62,113 bases of DNA from Odoribacter sp. (lineage in GTDB: Bacteria > Bacteroidota > Bacteroidia > Bacteroidales > Prolixibacteraceae): assembly GCA_013824715.1 (NCBI GenBank), contig PNOH01000028.1, positions 1 to 62,113 of the forward strand, read 5' to 3'. The position numbers and the translations under genes are program-made. This document shows, in pieces, positions 53,023-61,795 of the stretch. Position 1 is the first letter of the stretch, and each line of letters starts with the position of its first letter. The notes below the pieces were generated by a model. The model worked only from the letters and a program-made list of their open reading frames with translations. It was not told the origin of the DNA and made no database searches.

Positions 53023-53111
53023 GTTGCGGGTTGCAGGTTATGAGTTTCGGGATCTTACCCGTATCCCGTAACTCGCAACCTTTTTACAACTGCGACTGAA
53101 CACTGTCAACT
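53023..53111. repeat. Composite repeat between cotranscribed genes
   Basis: GTTGCGGGTT and AACTCGCAAC form an imperfect stem (with an inner TTTCGGGAT/ATCCCGTAA), followed by AACTGCGACTGAACACTGTC. It is the second copy of the arrangement at 19,281-19,363, here between the TonB receptor and the TPR-like gene. It may attenuate the operon. Confidence 0.7.
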
Positions 53112-55276
53112 TATTCTATCTTCTCCAACTGATTCGCATTTCCTTTTCTTGTCAGCGTGATGAAACAAGCCAGCACATACATACGGTTCGAACTTGGCAG
53201 AATAGCTTTTCCGGGATAATTCCCGTTTGAATCAGGATGATCGCTGTACCGCTGTCCAAATTCATTTTTAAAATTCAGGACATTGGTTACCGCTCCGTAC
53301 AGAATGATGTTTTGGCGGTAGAGAAAACTCCAGCTTAAATCCAGGCTCCGGTAGGGCAGCATCTTTTTACCGTTGAATACCTGTGAATTCGGATCGTTAT
53401 AAACCCGTGGTGATGAATACCTGAAATTCGCTCCGGGATACGATCTTATGCTGCCAAACCAATGCTTGTAAACCACCGATAAATTGTGTTTGCTTGCAAA
53501 TGTTGGAATTGCCTCTTCCGGAAAATTGCGGTAATCCCGTTTGGTATCCAAATAGGAATAGGAAATCCAGTAATCGCCATTTTTAATTGATTTTTTGTCT
53601 CTCCAGAACAGATCAAGTCCTTTGGCATAGCCACTTCCAGAGTTATTGTAACTGGTTGGCAGATAAAATTCACTGCCGTTCAGCTTCACCAAATCCTTAT
53701 AATCTTTGTAGTACAATTCGACCCTGATCGTCCGGCTGTTTGCCGACGACTGGAAACTAAATGTATAATGGTCGGCACGTTCCGGCTTAAGCTGGTCGGT
53801 GTACAGCAGGTAATCATCAACAGGATTCTGGTAGAACCAGCCGTAAGCCATCGAAAACTGGCTTTTGCCGGTTACCTTATAGGCGGCTGACAATCGTGGC
53901 GAAAAGTTGAACCGGTTCAGATAATCGGAGTATTCTGCGCGCACGCCAATTCGGGTCACGAATTTTGATGAAGCATAAACCTGAGCTTCTGTAAATCCCG
54001 CAAATGTGAGATTGTTAAAACTGTTGTTATGAGTTTCGGAAGGCAATTTTACATTTTGTGAATAAGTTTTGGAAAATAGTTCGCCCCCGAATTTCAAGGT
54101 AAACTTTTCGTTGATATGATAGGAAAACGCGTTTTTCAGATAGGTTCCCAGAATTTGTTTGGTTACGGTCTTTTGGTCAAAATGAATGTCATCCTGGTTA
54201 TTGGTATATGAAGCGGCAGCATTCATTCCCCATTTTTCACCCAATTTGTCATTCCAGGATGCATTCAGATAATAGTTTCTATTGGTCAGCTCATAATCGA
54301 AAGGCATTCTGTTCATGTCCAGATTTTCCTGACGAATATTAAATCCGCCTTCCCCGAAACTTGAATATACTTTTAGCATACCTGTTTTGCTGGTTTTCTG
54401 CCGAAAACTCAAGGCTCCGGTTTTTGATTCGGGCGCCTGGTTCCAATGATAGTTTTGTGGCGCTAAACTCATGTATGGCTGAAGATTGTTGTATGTAAAA
54501 GTTCCGGTGACTGCGCCGTTTTTCCATAATTTGGTACCTGCAATTTCAGCGCCCACCGAAAGAACCGACAAATCGAGCTGATCTTCGGCAGGCATATCAT
54601 TGGTACTGAGCAGCAGAACCGATGAAAGAGCCTGACCGTATTCGGCGGAATAACCACCGGTACTGAAAATGGTTCCTTTGAACATGAAAGGATTGAATCG
54701 TCCACGAACGGGCAGATTTGGCTCTGACGAATTGTAAGGAACACATACCAGCGAACCATCAATATAAGTTTGTGATTCTTCGCTGTCGCCACCTTTTACA
54801 AACAACCTGCCCGACTCACCATTAATGGTAGTGCCGGGCAACGACTGCAAAGCTCCAAAAACATCGCCCGCGGCGCCGGCAGTAGTTACCATGTCGAGGG
54901 GAGTAATGGTGACAGCCTGTTTTTTATCGCTGGCTTCGAAAGTGCCGGCAGTAATGGTTACCGCATTTAACTGGTTAAAGGTTTCTTTCAATTGAAAATT
55001 CATACGTATGGTATCACCGTTCAGTTCTACTTTTTTTGAAAAAGGCTCGTAACTGATGAATCCTGCCACTAAAGTAAACTGCCCGGTTTTTGAAGTTTTG
55101 AATTTAAACTCTCCGCGTTCGTTTGCCGAAATTCCATCGTAAGTTCCCTGTAAATAAACATTGGCTCCGGGAAGAGGATTTCCTTTTTCCTCTGTCACTT
55201 TTCCGGTGATCACCGTTTGTGAGAAAGCATTTGCCCCAATCAGGAAAAATAGAAAGTTGAAAATAAACTGTTTCAT
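53111..55276 (-). CDS. TonB-dependent receptor with N-terminal carboxypeptidase-like domain
   Basis: A 721-residue outer-membrane receptor. I start at the ATG at 55,276, giving a good signal peptide (KQFIFNFLFFLIGANAFS, cut before QT). The carboxypeptidase-regulatory-like domain is at about 22-105 (ITGKVTEEKGNPLPGANVYLQG; VTEEKGNPLPGANV is diagnostic), the plug at about 120-225 (LPGTTINGESGRLFVKGGDSEES in parts), and the barrel runs to the C-terminus. The substrate is unknown. It heads an operon with a TPR-like protein, a LytS kinase and a LytTR regulator, which suggests sensing-linked uptake of a specific peptide, siderophore or glycan. Confidence 0.92.
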   Translation of the reverse strand: MKQFIFNFLFFLIGANAFSQTVITGKVTEEKGNPLPGANVYLQGTYDGISANERGEFKFKTSKTGQFTLVAGFISYEPFSKKVELNGDTIRMNFQLKETFNQLNAVTITAGTFEASDKKQAVTITPLDMVTTAGAAGDVFGALQSLPGTTINGESGRLFVKGGDSEESQTYIDGSLVCVPYNSSEPNLPVRGRFNPFMFKGTIFSTGGYSAEYGQALSSVLLLSTNDMPAEDQLDLSVLSVGAEIAGTKLWKNGAVTGTFTYNNLQPYMSLAPQNYHWNQAPESKTGALSFRQKTSKTGMLKVYSSFGEGGFNIRQENLDMNRMPFDYELTNRNYYLNASWNDKLGEKWGMNAAASYTNNQDDIHFDQKTVTKQILGTYLKNAFSYHINEKFTLKFGGELFSKTYSQNVKLPSETHNNSFNNLTFAGFTEAQVYASSKFVTRIGVRAEYSDYLNRFNFSPRLSAAYKVTGKSQFSMAYGWFYQNPVDDYLLYTDQLKPERADHYTFSFQSSANSRTIRVELYYKDYKDLVKLNGSEFYLPTSYNNSGSGYAKGLDLFWRDKKSIKNGDYWISYSYLDTKRDYRNFPEEAIPTFASKHNLSVVYKHWFGSIRSYPGANFRYSSPRVYNDPNSQVFNGKKMLPYRSLDLSWSFLYRQNIILYGAVTNVLNFKNEFGQRYSDHPDSNGNYPGKAILPSSNRMYVLACFITLTRKGNANQLEKIE

Positions 55277-55614
55277 GATTCTGACTTTTTCAAGTTTCAC
55301 GATTCAAAGGTGAAACAAAGCCAGCGACACTCAAAAAAATAGTTGCTGAAGTGTCGGAAAAGTCGGATGAAGTGCAGAAAGAAACAGGAAAGTGGAAAAT
55401 GTTATGGAGTCATTAGTCAAAAAGAAAAGGTTTTTTCTGCCTTCTATTGCTTTTATGTAACTTGTTTTTTGAAGGCCGATGCTGTTCCGTCCGAAAGAAG
55501 GTTTGTGCTTTGAAAAAGGCTTTCGCATGGACGGTTTTCTACTCCATTTTCCATTCTCTATAAATATTTTGCCCCGGCAGGTCATTGATCCTAATGGAAC
55601 AGAAAACAGTGCCA

Positions 55615-55905
55615 TCGGCGTTCGACTGAGCTCACGCCGAAGTCACTAAACCTGCCCGACGCAGCTACCGTGTACCCACATCTTTTTCGGCACTATGACG
55701 ATTAATAAAACCTTATTCTTATTGGGAAACCTTAGTACAAAACATGCGGACCAAAGACTCAAACCTTATTAATATGCTGTATTTTAGTATAAATAAGGTA
55801 CTAATTGGATGGTGATTGCCTGACTACTAAGGTTCTTCTGGGAAAATAAGGTTAAAAAAATATGGCTACCCACATCAATTGTCATAGAGCCAAAATTAAT
55901 AGATT
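55615..55905. repeat. Intergenic repeat cluster (shorter copy of the 37.1-kb element)
   Basis: Holds the hairpin TCGGCGT/ACGCCGA (55,615-55,640), three AAACCTTATT words in both orientations (55,706-55,860), a TACCCACA/TGTGGGTA pair (55,674 and 55,908), and a segment at 55,825-55,905 related to 37,088-37,240. No gene is supported in 55,277-56,158. Confidence 0.5.
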
Positions 55906-56158
55906 TGTGGGTACATGGTAGCCAATGCAGGCGGGTATTTGTAGAATGACGATTAGCCGTAACGTCTGGAGTGCCGTAGGTACGAAACAATCCTATTTCA
56001 AAATTCAACCGATCCATTCAATCACGATTCAACTACATCCCCAACATTTCCCAGTTATTCATTTATGGGCTGCATAATTTTTATGCTGAGTGACTCTGGT
56101 GCTTAAGACGTGCTTCATCATTACTAATATCTGATGACTTTTTCCTTTTTGCTGTTTT

Positions 56159-57265
56159 CTAAAGAACTACCCGCATGCCACCCTTTCGGACTGACTCGCG
56201 CATAGCATCTATAATAACCATATCACGCAGTCCTTCCTCCCCTGGTGTTTTTGACGGACGTTTTTCCATGATAGCCAGGCACATTTCGTCCATTTGCCGG
56301 GCTTGCTGGTTCATCTCAGGGAAGTCGAACTTTTCTCCTTTGGGCAAGTACCCATGAAGACCACCATATCCGTTAAATGGATTGAGCCCATATTCCCCTT
56401 TTTGTGCATTGATATTCAGAAAATTGACATTGGCTGCAAAAGTGGTTAAACAATTGGCTACTATGTTGCCCGGAAATTCGAGCTGAAAAGTGGTGGTTTC
56501 ATCAATCCCATCGAAAACTTTAGGATCGGAATTAAATTGCTGTGCAGTAACTGCAATTGGCTCAAGTCCGGTGGAATAGCGCGCAGCCTGTAGTGGATAA
56601 GGCCCCATGTCCATGATTGCGCCACCACCATAAATATTTTTCACTTTCCAATGTTCGGTTGGGCGGTTCATCCGGAAACCGGCAGAGGCATGGACCATCG
56701 AAATATCACCAAACGGCTTTTCTTTGGCCATTTGCATGATTTTCCGGGTATAAGGCTCGTATTGAAGGCGGTAACCTATTGAAAGTGAAACTCCGGCATT
56801 CTGGCAAGCTGCAATCATTTCGCGGCATTCGGCGGCATTCAGGGCCATAGGTTTTTCGCAAATCACATGCTTTCCGGCCTTTGCGGCCCGAATGGTAAAT
56901 TCTTTGTGCATGCTGTTTGGCAGTACGATATAAACCACATCAATAGCCGGGTTTTTGGCTATTTCGTCGAAGTTCTGGTAATTGTATATGTTCTCCTTCG
57001 GAATACTACATTTTTCTCCGTACTGTTTGGCTTTTTCAGGAGTCCCGGTTACCAGGCCAACCAGTTTAACATGTTCAGTTTTTTCAAGGGCCGGCATTAA
57101 TAATCCGGTAGAGTAATAACCAATTCCTACCAGGGCAATTCCAAGTTTCTTTGTCTCTTTAACTGATTTGGCGCCGGAAATAAAAGGAAGCGCTGAAAGT
57201 CCGGTTGCAACGGTTGCTGCCGTTACTTGTGTCAGGAAAGTTCTGCGGTTAAATTGATTGTTCAT
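56159..57265 (-). CDS. Gfo/Idh/MocA oxidoreductase with Tat signal
   Basis: A 368-residue NAD(P)-dependent sugar oxidoreductase. A twin-arginine signal (NRRTFLTQ, then a hydrophobic stretch to ISGA) targets it to the periplasm via Tat with bound cofactor. The Rossmann start is LGIALVGIGYYSTGLLMPAL; EKPMAL (catalytic Lys) is at about residue 130, and GYRLQYEP and GGGAIMDMGPYPLQAARY follow (the latter in two parts GGGAIMDMG and YPLQAARY). It resembles periplasmic glucose-fructose oxidoreductase-like enzymes that make keto-sugars. It is monocistronic. Confidence 0.93.
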   Translation of the reverse strand: MNNQFNRRTFLTQVTAATVATGLSALPFISGAKSVKETKKLGIALVGIGYYSTGLLMPALEKTEHVKLVGLVTGTPEKAKQYGEKCSIPKENIYNYQNFDEIAKNPAIDVVYIVLPNSMHKEFTIRAAKAGKHVICEKPMALNAAECREMIAACQNAGVSLSIGYRLQYEPYTRKIMQMAKEKPFGDISMVHASAGFRMNRPTEHWKVKNIYGGGAIMDMGPYPLQAARYSTGLEPIAVTAQQFNSDPKVFDGIDETTTFQLEFPGNIVANCLTTFAANVNFLNINAQKGEYGLNPFNGYGGLHGYLPKGEKFDFPEMNQQARQMDEMCLAIMEKRPSKTPGEEGLRDMVIIDAMRESVRKGGMRVVL

Positions 57266-57424
57266 AGATGTAGGGATATTAATTATTTAATTCCTGTTTT
57301 TTTTCGTTTGAGCTTTGATTAGCAACGCCATTTATGGCGTTATAAAATGTGACATTAAATCGGCTTTAGCCCAAATATTAATATTTGTGTACGATAAAAT
57401 TCACAAATGGATAATTTCATTTTT

Positions 57425-57638
57425 CAGTTATCAAATGTTTTTTGAAATCCTGAAAGGATTTAATATCAATAGCCCCGGATGGAATCCGGGGTAAAATAGC
57501 GATAATGAACAACAACCCTGCAAAGGGTTGAATATCAGAAATGAACAAATTCAACCCTTTGCAGGGTTGCAAAAACTATCTTTACCTTACCCACTGAGTT
57601 TCACTCAGGGCTATTCACATTCAACCACTCGTGGTTAT
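57425..57638 (+). repeat. Composite palindromic repeat, copy 1 (inverted copy at 61,903-62,113)
   Basis: A ~214-bp non-coding element, nearly identical in reverse orientation to 61,903-62,113. It includes AAATCC/GGATTT, CCCCGGAT/ATCCGGGG, and a perfect 21-bp stem starting CAACCCTGCAAAGGGTTG (57,513-57,533 with 57,549-57,569). Preceding it, AACGCC/GGCGTT (57,328-57,346) and other small palindromes fill the gap 57,266-57,424. Confidence 0.92.
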
Positions 57639-57693
57639 TATGTGTCAGAGTACCCTTTTAAACACGTTTTGCTCCAAAAGGTTCGATGTTGAA

Positions 57694-58164
57694 TTATTCA
57701 GTCAAATCGCAAACCGAAGCACCGGTTATTCGAATCAAATCTTCAGGATTAAGTTTGAACTGTAATCCGCGCTGCCCGGCGCTTACAAAAATATGAGCGT
57801 ACAACTTACAGCTTTCGTGAATGTAAGTTGGGTAGGATTTTTTCATGCCAAACGGCGAGCAGCCTCCGCGAATGTAACCGGTTAATCCCAGTAATTCTTT
57901 TTGCTGAACCATTTCACAACTTTTATTTCCAGAGATTTTTGCAGTTTTTTTCAGGTCAACTTCGGCATTTCCGGGAACAACAGCCACAAATACACCGGTT
58001 TTATCGCCGCGGAGTACCAGCGTTTTGAATATCTGCTCAATGTTTTGGCCGATTTTCATAGCCAGGGTAAGCGCGCTCAAATCGTTTTCGTCCACCTCAT
58101 ATTCCGCCAGTTCATAGTTTATACCGGCGGCATCAAGCAGGCGGGCTGCATTCGTCTTTTTCAT
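57694..58164 (-). CDS. ybaK: Cys-tRNA(Pro) deacylase YbaK/EbsC
   Basis: A 156-residue YbaK-type editing enzyme that hydrolyses Cys-tRNA(Pro), acting in trans with prolyl-tRNA synthetase. The INS-fold core has the conserved FKTLVLRGDKTGVFVAVVPGN (KTLVLRGDK and VVPGN), KLKK-like DLKKTAKISG, and RGGCSPFGMKKSYPTYI near 109-125 with the family's GGxSPxGxKK. Length matches the family. It starts 6 bp after the stop of the mutarotase gene, so the two are an operon. Confidence 0.93.
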   Translation of the reverse strand: MKKTNAARLLDAAGINYELAEYEVDENDLSALTLAMKIGQNIEQIFKTLVLRGDKTGVFVAVVPGNAEVDLKKTAKISGNKSCEMVQQKELLGLTGYIRGGCSPFGMKKSYPTYIHESCKLYAHIFVSAGQRGLQFKLNPEDLIRITGASVCDLTE

Positions 58165-58170
58165 CCTTTT

Positions 58171-59073
58171 TTATTCTTCCAGTCCGATAATCGCCGAAGT
58201 TTCATACGATTCACCCGGAGCCAGTTGAATTTCATAGCCAAAAGCATTGGTCGCTTCAACGCAAACAAAGGTTTCGTAACCATCATCGGGCAAATCAACA
58301 ATATTTGCACAGGCTTCCTGACCCGGGTTCCACACAGTGGTCACTTTACTTCCTGATTTATTGACTTTGATCCGGCGGTGGAAAATACTGTCGGCAATCA
58401 CAACCGGAGTTTCAGTATCTAAATAATGACGGGTAAAAGCACCCTGTATCTGAAGAAAATCCTCCTCCTGAACACCATTTTCTGCTGAGAGCTGATTGTA
58501 ATAAGCTGTTCCCTGCAATCCTTCGACAGACATGTTTTCGATGGCCGAAAGGTTGTAATATGAATGCAGGGCACAGCCATATTCAAATGGTTCAGCCGAA
58601 GTATTGGTCATTTTCAGGGCAACCGTCAGGGTGAGTCCGATCGTGATAATCATTTCGGCATGGAAATCACAAGGCCAGTAGGCTTTGGTTTTGTCCGAAG
58701 AATTAAGTTGCAACCTGATTAGTGTTTCGCAGTTAGGCCTGACGGCTGTTTCCAAAACATCCCAGTACATGAGCCGGGCAAAACCATGCTGCGGCTGATC
58801 CGAATCAGTTTTGTGAGGGCCAAACCACGGAAAACATACCGGGATTCCTCCGCGGATGGGTTTGCCTTCTTCAAAAAAGCTGTCAGGACTCAGCCAAAGC
58901 AAATCAATGGCATTTCGCGGCCGGAAACTGGTTACATGGGCGCCGTACAGGCAAATATCCGCATCGGCATATTTATTCGATACAGTAATAAAAATCAGGT
59001 CCTCTTCCAGTTCGGCAAAACCAACTTCGCCTTCAATGCTGAACTTTTCGTCCAGTTCGTCAGTATCAATCAT
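58171..59073 (-). CDS. D-hexose-6-phosphate mutarotase (YeaD-like)
   Basis: A 300-residue aldose-1-epimerase-superfamily enzyme of the YeaD group, which interconverts anomers of hexose-6-phosphates. Visible motifs are ADICLYGAHVTSFRP, GKPIRGGIPVCFPWFGPHK (RGGIPVCFPWFG, conserved Arg/Pro core), the catalytic His near HGFARLMYW, FEYGCALHSYYNLSAIE (His at LHSYY) and the Glu near ETFVCVEATN. It is cytosolic and acts in early sugar catabolism. It heads the operon with ybaK. Confidence 0.93.
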   Translation of the reverse strand: MIDTDELDEKFSIEGEVGFAELEEDLIFITVSNKYADADICLYGAHVTSFRPRNAIDLLWLSPDSFFEEGKPIRGGIPVCFPWFGPHKTDSDQPQHGFARLMYWDVLETAVRPNCETLIRLQLNSSDKTKAYWPCDFHAEMIITIGLTLTVALKMTNTSAEPFEYGCALHSYYNLSAIENMSVEGLQGTAYYNQLSAENGVQEEDFLQIQGAFTRHYLDTETPVVIADSIFHRRIKVNKSGSKVTTVWNPGQEACANIVDLPDDGYETFVCVEATNAFGYEIQLAPGESYETSAIIGLEE

Positions 59074-59195
59074 GTGAAATGTTGAGTTTTAAATGGTGAA
59101 TTTTGAATTTCAGGCGCAAGGTAGCAAACCTTTTCCGGAGATAAAAGGAAGGAAATGGAATAAAATGAAGGCTATTGAAGGCTGTTGCACACGAA

Positions 59196-60089
59196 TTAAC
59201 GGATTTGAAAATCTCTGGAAAGGTTCAGTTCGCCCAGCCAGATACGTCCATTTCGCTGAACCAAATCTCCCTTTTCAACGTGTGAAAGTCCGGGAAAGCT
59301 GAATTGTAATTTATACAAACCTGCCGGCACCGGATCAAAATTGGTGTAATTAATCCTGATGGTCTTTTTTTCGTGACTGCCAATCACCGACAACCACTTC
59401 ATCTCCCACGAGTCCCAGGGGTCGGGTTGAATGTGCTGTACACGATTTTCAAACGATTTTTGCAGCGTCGGGCTCCAGAACGAAAGTCCATTGGTGAAAT
59501 AATGAAACAAACCCAGGCCCATCTTTTCCGGATCGAGGTAATAATAGTTAAACGGGTCGTTGTTAATCAGTTCAAGTTCCAGGGAAACTTCACGGCCCGA
59601 TTTAAACTGAACCGATCTGATTTCGCACTGCAAACCCTCGTGCAACTGGTTCCACGACTTCAACGCGTCAAGAATACGCGGATCGCTGCGTGGATCTTTG
59701 GTCGGTACTTTTTTCCCACTCTGATCGAAGTAACTGCCGTAAGAGATTGGCACCAGATAGTCTCCATAAAACGATCCGGGCGTATAAATGGCAGGGCCCA
59801 TTGGTATGGACGACATATACCAGGCATGAAATACTCCGGAATATATTTTCTTGCCATTCGCGTAAATCCGAAAACTGTCACGAACTAGTTTGTCGTTCAG
59901 GAAAGAATTGGTTCCCTTCAGGTAAATAAAATGCGTTGAAAGATCGTAACATTCAATATCATTGGCAGTAATAACTACGCGGTCACCAATTGTCATGGAT
60001 AATCCTTCGCCTGAATGATAGTATTCATCCTGATCGCATCCAGCCATCAGAACCATCAACAAAGCAACAAAAGGGAGGAAAGTTTTCAT
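59196..60089 (-). CDS. Lipoprotein of unknown function
   Basis: A 297-residue lipoprotein: signal peptide KTFLPFVALLMVLMAGC with lipobox LMAGC (lipidated Cys18). The Asp/Glu after the Cys (CDQDEYY) would fit a surface-exposed lipoprotein signal of Bacteroidota, though this is inference. The mature part is rich in Tyr/Trp/Phe and Pro (FHYFTNGLSFWSPTLQ; WDSWEMKWLSV; LYKLQFSFPGL), suggesting a beta-sandwich. The family is not recognised. Monocistronic. Confidence 0.8.
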   Translation of the reverse strand: MKTFLPFVALLMVLMAGCDQDEYYHSGEGLSMTIGDRVVITANDIECYDLSTHFIYLKGTNSFLNDKLVRDSFRIYANGKKIYSGVFHAWYMSSIPMGPAIYTPGSFYGDYLVPISYGSYFDQSGKKVPTKDPRSDPRILDALKSWNQLHEGLQCEIRSVQFKSGREVSLELELINNDPFNYYYLDPEKMGLGLFHYFTNGLSFWSPTLQKSFENRVQHIQPDPWDSWEMKWLSVIGSHEKKTIRINYTNFDPVPAGLYKLQFSFPGLSHVEKGDLVQRNGRIWLGELNLSRDFQIR

Positions 60090-60198
60090 CTTAAGTTTTT
60101 ATATCAGATGAGGGGAACTACAAAATGGTTGCGCTTTGGCATCAACAAAAACTGAGTGAAAGGTACATTATTTAAGGCGGAATGGAATGTCTTTTTTG

Positions 60199-60205
60199 TA
60201 TTTTG
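60199..60205 (+). promoter_or_regulatory. -7-like box of the DUF438/PAS gene
   Basis: TATTTTG, one base shorter than TAnnTTTG, 23 bp before the ATG at 60,229. It lies inside the longer alternative frame and so supports the shorter start. Confidence 0.35.
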
Positions 60206-60228
60206 CACCAATTAAAAACCTCATTCAA

Positions 60229-61428
60229 ATGTCAGAATTTACCAATCATAAACGAAACAGAGTAGAAAAACTGGTCGAACTTTTCCAATTGGTTATTCGC
60301 GGAGAGTTAAGGCCGGAACTGGTCGCCAAATATCAGCAAGTCATTGATTTGGCCAATCCGTCCGATGTAATCGGGGTAGTTGATCAATTGGTCCGGATGA
60401 AAATCCCCATGCCTGAACTGAAAAAAGGGATCAATAAGGCGCTCAACCTCCTGAATAAATCGTTGCAGGAATTTCCATACCGGCAGCCAGCAGCAGGAAG
60501 TTTTTTGCATTTGCTGATTCAAAATAACGGGCAGATTGACCTGCGCTTAAAAGCTATTCGCCCATTGCTGAAACAAATTAATCAGGATTTCGAAAATCAA
60601 TCCATCCGGAATGAACTTATGGAGAAATTCACCGGTTTGGCCAAAATTGATTTACATTACCAGATCAAGGAAAATGTATTGTTCCCGCTCATTGAAAAAT
60701 ACCTGCCAGATTACCGCTGCCTTCAGGTGATGTGGTCGTTTCATGACGACATCCGCCGAAACCTGAAAGATGCCATCCAATTATTGGATACCCCAGACTT
60801 CGATCTGAAAAAGCTAAACCGTTTGGCCGGCGACATTTTTTTCAATGTTTATGCCATCAGGTTCCGCGAAGAGCGTATTCTTTTCCCTGTCATTTCTGAA
60901 TTTATTCCTGAAAATGAGCTTAATTCGCTGATTAATGAAAGTCGCGAAATCGGGTTCCCGTTTATTCAAGCTGAAATACATTCCGAAGAAACAGAGGTGA
61001 ATAAACCTGAGATTTCAGGAGAAGTTGACCTGAAAACCGGCAACTTATCTGCCGAACAAATCCGGCTCCTGTTTAATCATTTACCTGTTGACATTACTTA
61101 TGTGGACGAAAACAACCGGGTGAAATTTTACTCTACTCCTGAAAAACGGATATTTCGCCGCACCAATGCGATTATTGGCCGCGATGTTAAAAACTGCCAC
61201 CCGCACGAAAGCATTGATATGGTGGAGCAAATCGTAGAAGCATTCAGGAATGGAGAAAAGGACAAAGCCAGCTTCTGGTTTCAGATGAAAGGTGAATTTA
61301 TCCTTGTTCAGTACTTTGCCGTACGCGACGAGCGTGGCAGTTATAAAGGTGTTGTAGAAGTATCGCAGGAAATAACAGAAATCCGAAACATTCAGGGCGA
61401 AAAACGGTTATTGGATTGGACCCTTTAA
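60229..61428 (+). CDS. DUF438 / hemerythrin-like / PAS sensor protein
   Basis: A 399-residue three-part protein starting at the ATG at 60,229. DUF438 covers about 1-75 (RVEKLVELFQLVIRGELRPEL). A hemerythrin-like HHE domain covers about 105-240, with His/Glu ligands in LHYQIKENVLFPLIEKY, MWSFHDDIRRNL and REERILFPVISEFIPE (a diiron or haem-binding sensor). A C-terminal PAS domain (about 280-399) contains LPVDITYVDENNRVKFYS and GRDVKNCHPHESI. It would sense oxygen, NO or redox and pass the signal by protein contact; there is no output domain. The neighbouring cupin starts 10 bp later, likely one operon. Confidence 0.9.
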   Translation: MSEFTNHKRNRVEKLVELFQLVIRGELRPELVAKYQQVIDLANPSDVIGVVDQLVRMKIPMPELKKGINKALNLLNKSLQEFPYRQPAAGSFLHLLIQNNGQIDLRLKAIRPLLKQINQDFENQSIRNELMEKFTGLAKIDLHYQIKENVLFPLIEKYLPDYRCLQVMWSFHDDIRRNLKDAIQLLDTPDFDLKKLNRLAGDIFFNVYAIRFREERILFPVISEFIPENELNSLINESREIGFPFIQAEIHSEETEVNKPEISGEVDLKTGNLSAEQIRLLFNHLPVDITYVDENNRVKFYSTPEKRIFRRTNAIIGRDVKNCHPHESIDMVEQIVEAFRNGEKDKASFWFQMKGEFILVQYFAVRDERGSYKGVVEVSQEITEIRNIQGEKRLLDWTL

Positions 61429-61438
61429 TCTATTCATC

Positions 61439-61777
61439 ATGAAAATAACCAGATATCAGGATCAGGAAAAACATCAGAACCCACATGGTGTGGATGTTCG
61501 GAAATTGTATGACAAAGAATCGGCTCAGGTATCGCACATTACCCTTCAGCCAGGCGAAAGTTTAAAACCTCACAAAACACCGGTTGATGTATTTTTTGTT
61601 GTTCTCGAAGGCTCCCCGGTAATTCAGGTGGGCGATGAAGAAGAAATTTGCGAAAAGGATAGTCTGATTGAAAGTCCGGCGCATATTGTTCACAACATCT
61701 ACAATGCCTCACCAGATATTGCCCGTATTTTGGTGGTAAAAGCCCCCAGACCTGCAACAATATCAAGGGTTTTGTAG
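61439..61777 (+). CDS. Single-domain cupin protein
   Basis: A 112-residue small cupin with both motifs: ITLQPGESLKPHKTPVDVFFVVLEG (motif 1; the second His replaced by Thr-Pro in KPHKTPVDVFF) and DSLIESPAHIVHNIYN (motif 2). It probably binds a metal and may act with the DUF438/PAS protein directly upstream, for example in sulphur- or redox-linked control; this is inference from the 10-bp spacing and the frequent pairing of such genes. A perfect palindrome follows 18 bp after the stop. Confidence 0.85.
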   Translation: MKITRYQDQEKHQNPHGVDVRKLYDKESAQVSHITLQPGESLKPHKTPVDVFFVVLEGSPVIQVGDEEEICEKDSLIESPAHIVHNIYNASPDIARILVVKAPRPATISRVL

Positions 61778-61795
61778 GATTGAACCTTTGTTGCT

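Noticed and set aside
55784-56017. 77-residue minus-strand frame in the gap at 55.9 kb
   Set aside because: Its sequence consists of repeat-derived DNA, with no similarity to a protein family.
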